From the NCBI GenBank assembly GCA_039196965.1, contig JBCCUK010000016.1, positions 1 to 64,000 of the forward strand: DNA of 64,000 bases, written 5' to 3'. The notes beneath the pieces are model-generated. The model saw only the letters and a list, made by a program, of their open reading frames with translations, had not been told where the DNA came from and did not search any database. This document shows positions 61,327 through 64,000 of this stretch, in pieces. A program made the position numbers and the translations under genes. Each line of letters begins with the position of its first letter. Positions within the stretch are counted from its first letter, which is position 1. This stretch comes from CALLCD01 sp039196965 (GTDB taxonomy: Bacteria; Pseudomonadota; Alphaproteobacteria; Caulobacterales; Hyphomonadaceae).

Positions 61327-61925
61327 TTTCTCTGAACCGTATCAACGACCTCGGTTGCTTCGCGAAGTGTAGCAAGCGCGTCTGATGTGTCCTCGGCGCT
61401 TTCAAATGCCAAGACATAAAAAGCTAGAGCATTTGGGCCATCCACGATTTTCGCACTCATATCAGCAAGGAGATCAGTTACATCGCCATGCGCAACATTC
61501 TCCTTGAAAATAACCTTTAACTGAAACGCGTCCGTCTTACTCTCCACCACGGGCACATATCCGATTTCATCGGTTGGCGGATTTTGTATGAACGAGGATG
61601 AGGCAGCGTGCCAAGCCACAGCACCTATGGCTGCAGCAGCGGCAACTTGCCATGGCGCATATCGCTTTGCCTGGAATCCCTTCGGCTCGGCCGATGCCTG
61701 GCGATCGTCCATAGAACGAGCGAGCCTTGCCCAACCAAACTCTCCTGGATCGGCCTTTGCTGTTTCTTCGCGAACCGTAGCCTGCAAGCTTTGCAAAAGC
61801 GCAATTTCGGCAGCCAATTCGGCGTTTGACCCAGCCGTTACTTCAATTTCGCGGGATCTATCTGCGTCCAGTTCCCCGCGGACATATGCCAGCAAGAGAT
61901 CGGTATCAAAATCTGATTTTGCCAT
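61323..61925 (-). CDS. Anti-sigma-like membrane protein, convergent with the ECF gene
   Basis: A 200-residue protein with an acidic N-terminal part (DTDLLLAYVRGELDADRSREIE), one membrane helix at about 91-110 (PWQVAAAAAIGAVAWHAASS) and a periplasmic domain of about 90 residues. This is the topology of anti-sigma factors, with the N-terminal segment resembling their sigma-binding domain but lacking the zinc-binding His-Cys-Cys cluster. Unlike most anti-sigma genes, which follow the sigma gene in the same operon, it is on the opposite strand and overlaps the sigma stop by four bases. The anti-sigma role is inferred. Confidence 0.6.
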   Translation of the reverse strand: MAKSDFDTDLLLAYVRGELDADRSREIEVTAGSNAELAAEIALLQSLQATVREETAKADPGEFGWARLARSMDDRQASAEPKGFQAKRYAPWQVAAAAAIGAVAWHAASSSFIQNPPTDEIGYVPVVESKTDAFQLKVIFKENVAHGDVTDLLADMSAKIVDGPNALAFYVLAFESAEDTSDALATLREATEVVDTVQRN

Positions 61926-62068
61926 AACGTCGTGTCCACCCTTTCAGAACACTTACATTAAACTCACGCAACTAAGTCGCTCGATCTGCAGAAATGGTTC
62001 AATCTGCAGAATTACGCCTTTCCCAGCTACGGGTCTTCTGTATATGCCTTAGCTGAGTATTTGTGTTT

Positions 62069-63262
62069 ATGGGTGTTTTTGCAAAAAAAGCTTCACGCGT
62101 ATCGGCCATCGGGCTGGTGACGCTATTTGGCTCGGTGGTGTCCGCCGAGGCAGGGCCCGATATTACATTTTCAGCAGACCTGCGAGCGCGCTGGGAGGTA
62201 GGTAATGCTGATGATGGGCAAAGAATTGGCAGTGCCGTAACACTGAGATATCGTCCGACGCTGGATGTGGAGTTCTCCCCTCGCCTTAGCTTTCTGATTG
62301 AGGGAGAGGCAATTGCTGCGCTGACCCCGGACAGCCGTAATGGCGTTTTCGCCCCATTTGTCCGGCCCGGCATCGCCGACGCGGAGACATTGGAAATCAA
62401 CCGTGTACAGGCACAATATGCCCCGACGGAGAACCTTGTTGTAACAGCCGGTCGACAACGAGTATCCCTCGACGATGAACGGTTCATAGGCATTGTCGAT
62501 TTTCGCCAAAACCAGCAGACCTACGACGCCATCACTGCAAGTCTTACCCATCCTTCGGGCATCTCGGCGCAAGGCGGCTATATCTGGCAGGTAAACCGGA
62601 TCTTCGGGCCCAGATTGGACAATGGTATTTTCGACAGTGAGAGCTTTTTCGTGGAAACAAGTGCGCCGACGCCCATCGGTCAGATTAGCGCCTATCATTT
62701 CAATCTGGATCTTGATGACAGCGTTGCTGCCCCGATTTCCTCTGAGACAACGGGTTTACAGCTAAGTGGACGCCGCTTTTTCGGCGATCTGGGTCTCTTT
62801 TGGAAAACAGGCCTCGCTTATCAAGCTGAATCCGATGCGGATTTGTTCTATGCCGTTGCTGACACACGGCTTAATTGGCGGGATCTTTCAGCAAGTATTA
62901 GATATGAGCGTTTGGGAAGCGATGATGGCATTGCGTTCCAGACGCCACTCGGAACCTTGCATCGATTTCAGGGGGCGGTCGATGTTTTCCTGACCACCCC
63001 TGATAATGGATTGGAAGATCTTCAGATTTCCGGCGTGTGGCGCATCGGTTCTCTGGGGCCGTTGCGGGCCACGCGTCTCAATCTGCAGTATAATCGGTTT
63101 GAAAGCGCCACCGGAAGCAATCGACTCGGACAGGAATATGGTGTCGAAATCGCGGCACGGCTCGGCGCAAACACCTTCAGCGCAGCTTTCGCAGCCTATG
63201 AAGCCGATACATTCTCCGTCGATACATCGAGATTCTGGTTGACCTATGCACGCCGTTTTTGA
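62069..63262 (+). CDS. Outer-membrane beta-barrel protein (alginate-export/porin-like)
   Basis: A protein of 397 residues from the ATG at 62069 (an in-frame GTG at 62063 is also possible) with a signal peptide ending near VVSAEAG. From there on it reads as a 16-18 strand barrel with alternating hydrophobic residues. DITFSADLRARWEV at the start, AQYAPTENLVVTAGRQRVSLDDERFIGIVDFRQNQQTYDA and the aromatic end FWLTYARRF fit the alginate-export/OprD-like group. The gene follows the anti-sigma-like gene divergently and is followed by the subtilase-like lipoprotein. Substrate unknown. Confidence 0.75.
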   Translation: MGVFAKKASRVSAIGLVTLFGSVVSAEAGPDITFSADLRARWEVGNADDGQRIGSAVTLRYRPTLDVEFSPRLSFLIEGEAIAALTPDSRNGVFAPFVRPGIADAETLEINRVQAQYAPTENLVVTAGRQRVSLDDERFIGIVDFRQNQQTYDAITASLTHPSGISAQGGYIWQVNRIFGPRLDNGIFDSESFFVETSAPTPIGQISAYHFNLDLDDSVAAPISSETTGLQLSGRRFFGDLGLFWKTGLAYQAESDADLFYAVADTRLNWRDLSASIRYERLGSDDGIAFQTPLGTLHRFQGAVDVFLTTPDNGLEDLQISGVWRIGSLGPLRATRLNLQYNRFESATGSNRLGQEYGVEIAARLGANTFSAAFAAYEADTFSVDTSRFWLTYARRF

Positions 63263-63314
63263 ACCTTTCAGTCCACCAAAGCGACTATACGCATGGATAA
63301 AACAGGATCGATGA

Positions 63315-64000
63315 ATGCCAATCCGCACCCTCTCAGCCTGCACGGCTTTATTTGTGATCGCTGCGTGCCAGAGCGTCAGCCTCGATATTCCTGCTGACTC
63401 TGAAATCCGCGCGGCTGAGGACGAGGTGGTTGATCCGAACGAGATCGTTGTGCTCATGCCAAGTCAGGCCAACGCGCAACGCCTGATTCAAAAAGCCATT
63501 CCGATTGGGTACCGGGTCAAGGCCGAGAATGAACTGGCCGGGCTCGATCTTGTTATGCTGACGCTTTCCATTCCCGCCGGCCAGGATGGTGGATCCGCGA
63601 TAAGAGAGTTGGAGGGTCTGGAGCCCGGTGTCACGGCTGGCGTCAACCACGCTTATGCCACCCAGGCTCAACCTCTCTCAGGATCACCACGGTCCTATGC
63701 CAGCAACTTGCTGGAATGGAATCCAGGGGAGTGCGACGCTCTCCGAAAAATAGGCGTACTTGATACGGGCATCTCGTCGAAGAGGAACACGAATCTAAAA
63801 AGCAGAGATTTTTCGCGCGAGGCCGGTGGATCTGAAACAACGTCTCACGGCGATGCCATCATCGACATCCTCCTTTCGAAAGGCCTTCTCGGAAATCTCG
63901 AAGTGTTCCATGCGGACATTGTCTCACAAGATGAGACGCTCGGAGCCGTCGCCAGTGTCGATACCATGATGCTTGGCCTGAACTGGTTGATCAGTGAAGA
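63315..64000 (+). CDS. Subtilase-like (S8) lipoprotein, N-terminal part (cut by window edge)
   Basis: The frame runs from the ATG at 63315 (AGGA upstream) to the window end, giving about 228 residues without a stop. A lipobox IAAC with Cys18 marks a lipoprotein. Residues about 45-125 look like an inhibitor/propeptide domain, and the catalytic region begins with IGVLDTGI, where D150 is in place of the subtilisin Asp. At SHGDAIIDILL, H178 is in place of the subtilisin His, although the usual HGT is HGD here. The serine motif would be beyond the edge. It lies 52 bases after the barrel gene, so they are probably co-transcribed and may be an ECF regulon. Confidence 0.6.
   Translation, partial: MPIRTLSACTALFVIAACQSVSLDIPADSEIRAAEDEVVDPNEIVVLMPSQANAQRLIQKAIPIGYRVKAENELAGLDLVMLTLSIPAGQDGGSAIRELEGLEPGVTAGVNHAYATQAQPLSGSPRSYASNLLEWNPGECDALRKIGVLDTGISSKRNTNLKSRDFSREAGGSETTSHGDAIIDILLSKGLLGNLEVFHADIVSQDETLGAVASVDTMMLGLNWLISE

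Overview
The window looks like the chromosome of an aerobic, probably aquatic alphaproteobacterium. The evidence is FixL/FixJ next to a complete ccoNOQP-ccoGHIS (cbb3 oxidase) cluster, a PccA-type biotin carboxylase, TonB-dependent receptors, a DcaP-type porin, and type I secretion of an RTX protein. Genes are tightly packed, often with ATGA overlaps. I cannot assign a family from sequence alone. I saw no tRNA, rRNA, CRISPR array, transposase or phage gene.

Layout. 1-8 kb: an acetate module on the minus strand (start of acetyl-CoA synthetase, a DcaP-type porin, a solute-symporter/hybrid kinase of the CrbS type, an acetate-type symporter and its DUF4212 partner) with the CrbR-type regulator on the plus strand. 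Two promoter regions share a 14-nt motif at almost the same distance from the start codon. 8.4-19.2 kb: oxygen sensing and respiration (single-domain receiver, FixJ, heme-type FixL, a small membrane protein, then divergent ccoNOQP-GHIS). 19.6-26 kb: an XdhC-MobA fusion, then an AraC-type regulator, a TonB-dependent siderophore receptor and an RhtX-like MFS permease. 26-36.8 kb: housekeeping and metabolic genes (GuaA, flavin reductase, RsmB-like methyltransferase, GNAT, ModABC, DUF805, PccA, K+ channel, an unknown two-repeat protein). 36.9-39.9 kb: a light/DNA-repair trio (photolyase/cryptochrome, DUF2256 zinc protein, and a photolyase homologue whose domains appear in swapped order). 40-43.8 kb: a decayed DUF4149 gene, then a DUF1800/DUF1501 pair. 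43.9-51.5 kb: a minus-strand iron cluster (two exporter-fold ABC half-transporters, an MFS protein with a histidine-rich tail, a siderophore-interacting flavoreductase) followed by a Baeyer-Villiger monooxygenase. Perfect inverted repeats resembling iron-regulator boxes lie before the ABC genes and before the reductase. 52-60.5 kb: a 1312-residue RTX/CHRD protein and its own type I secretion system (ABC, HlyD, TolC). 60.8-64 kb: an ECF sigma factor, a convergent anti-sigma-like membrane protein, an outer-membrane barrel and the start of a subtilase-like lipoprotein that runs off the window.

How the parts work together. The first 19 kb couples acetate uptake and activation to a CrbSR-type switch, and microaerobic respiration to FixLJ. 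Two separate iron-uptake loci (22-26 kb and 46-51.5 kb) carry candidate iron boxes. The most unusual parts are the swapped-order photolyase homologue, the duplicated-module RTX/CHRD surface protein next to an ECF/anti-sigma/barrel/peptidase set, and the uncoupled IrtAB-like plus SIP siderophore cassette.
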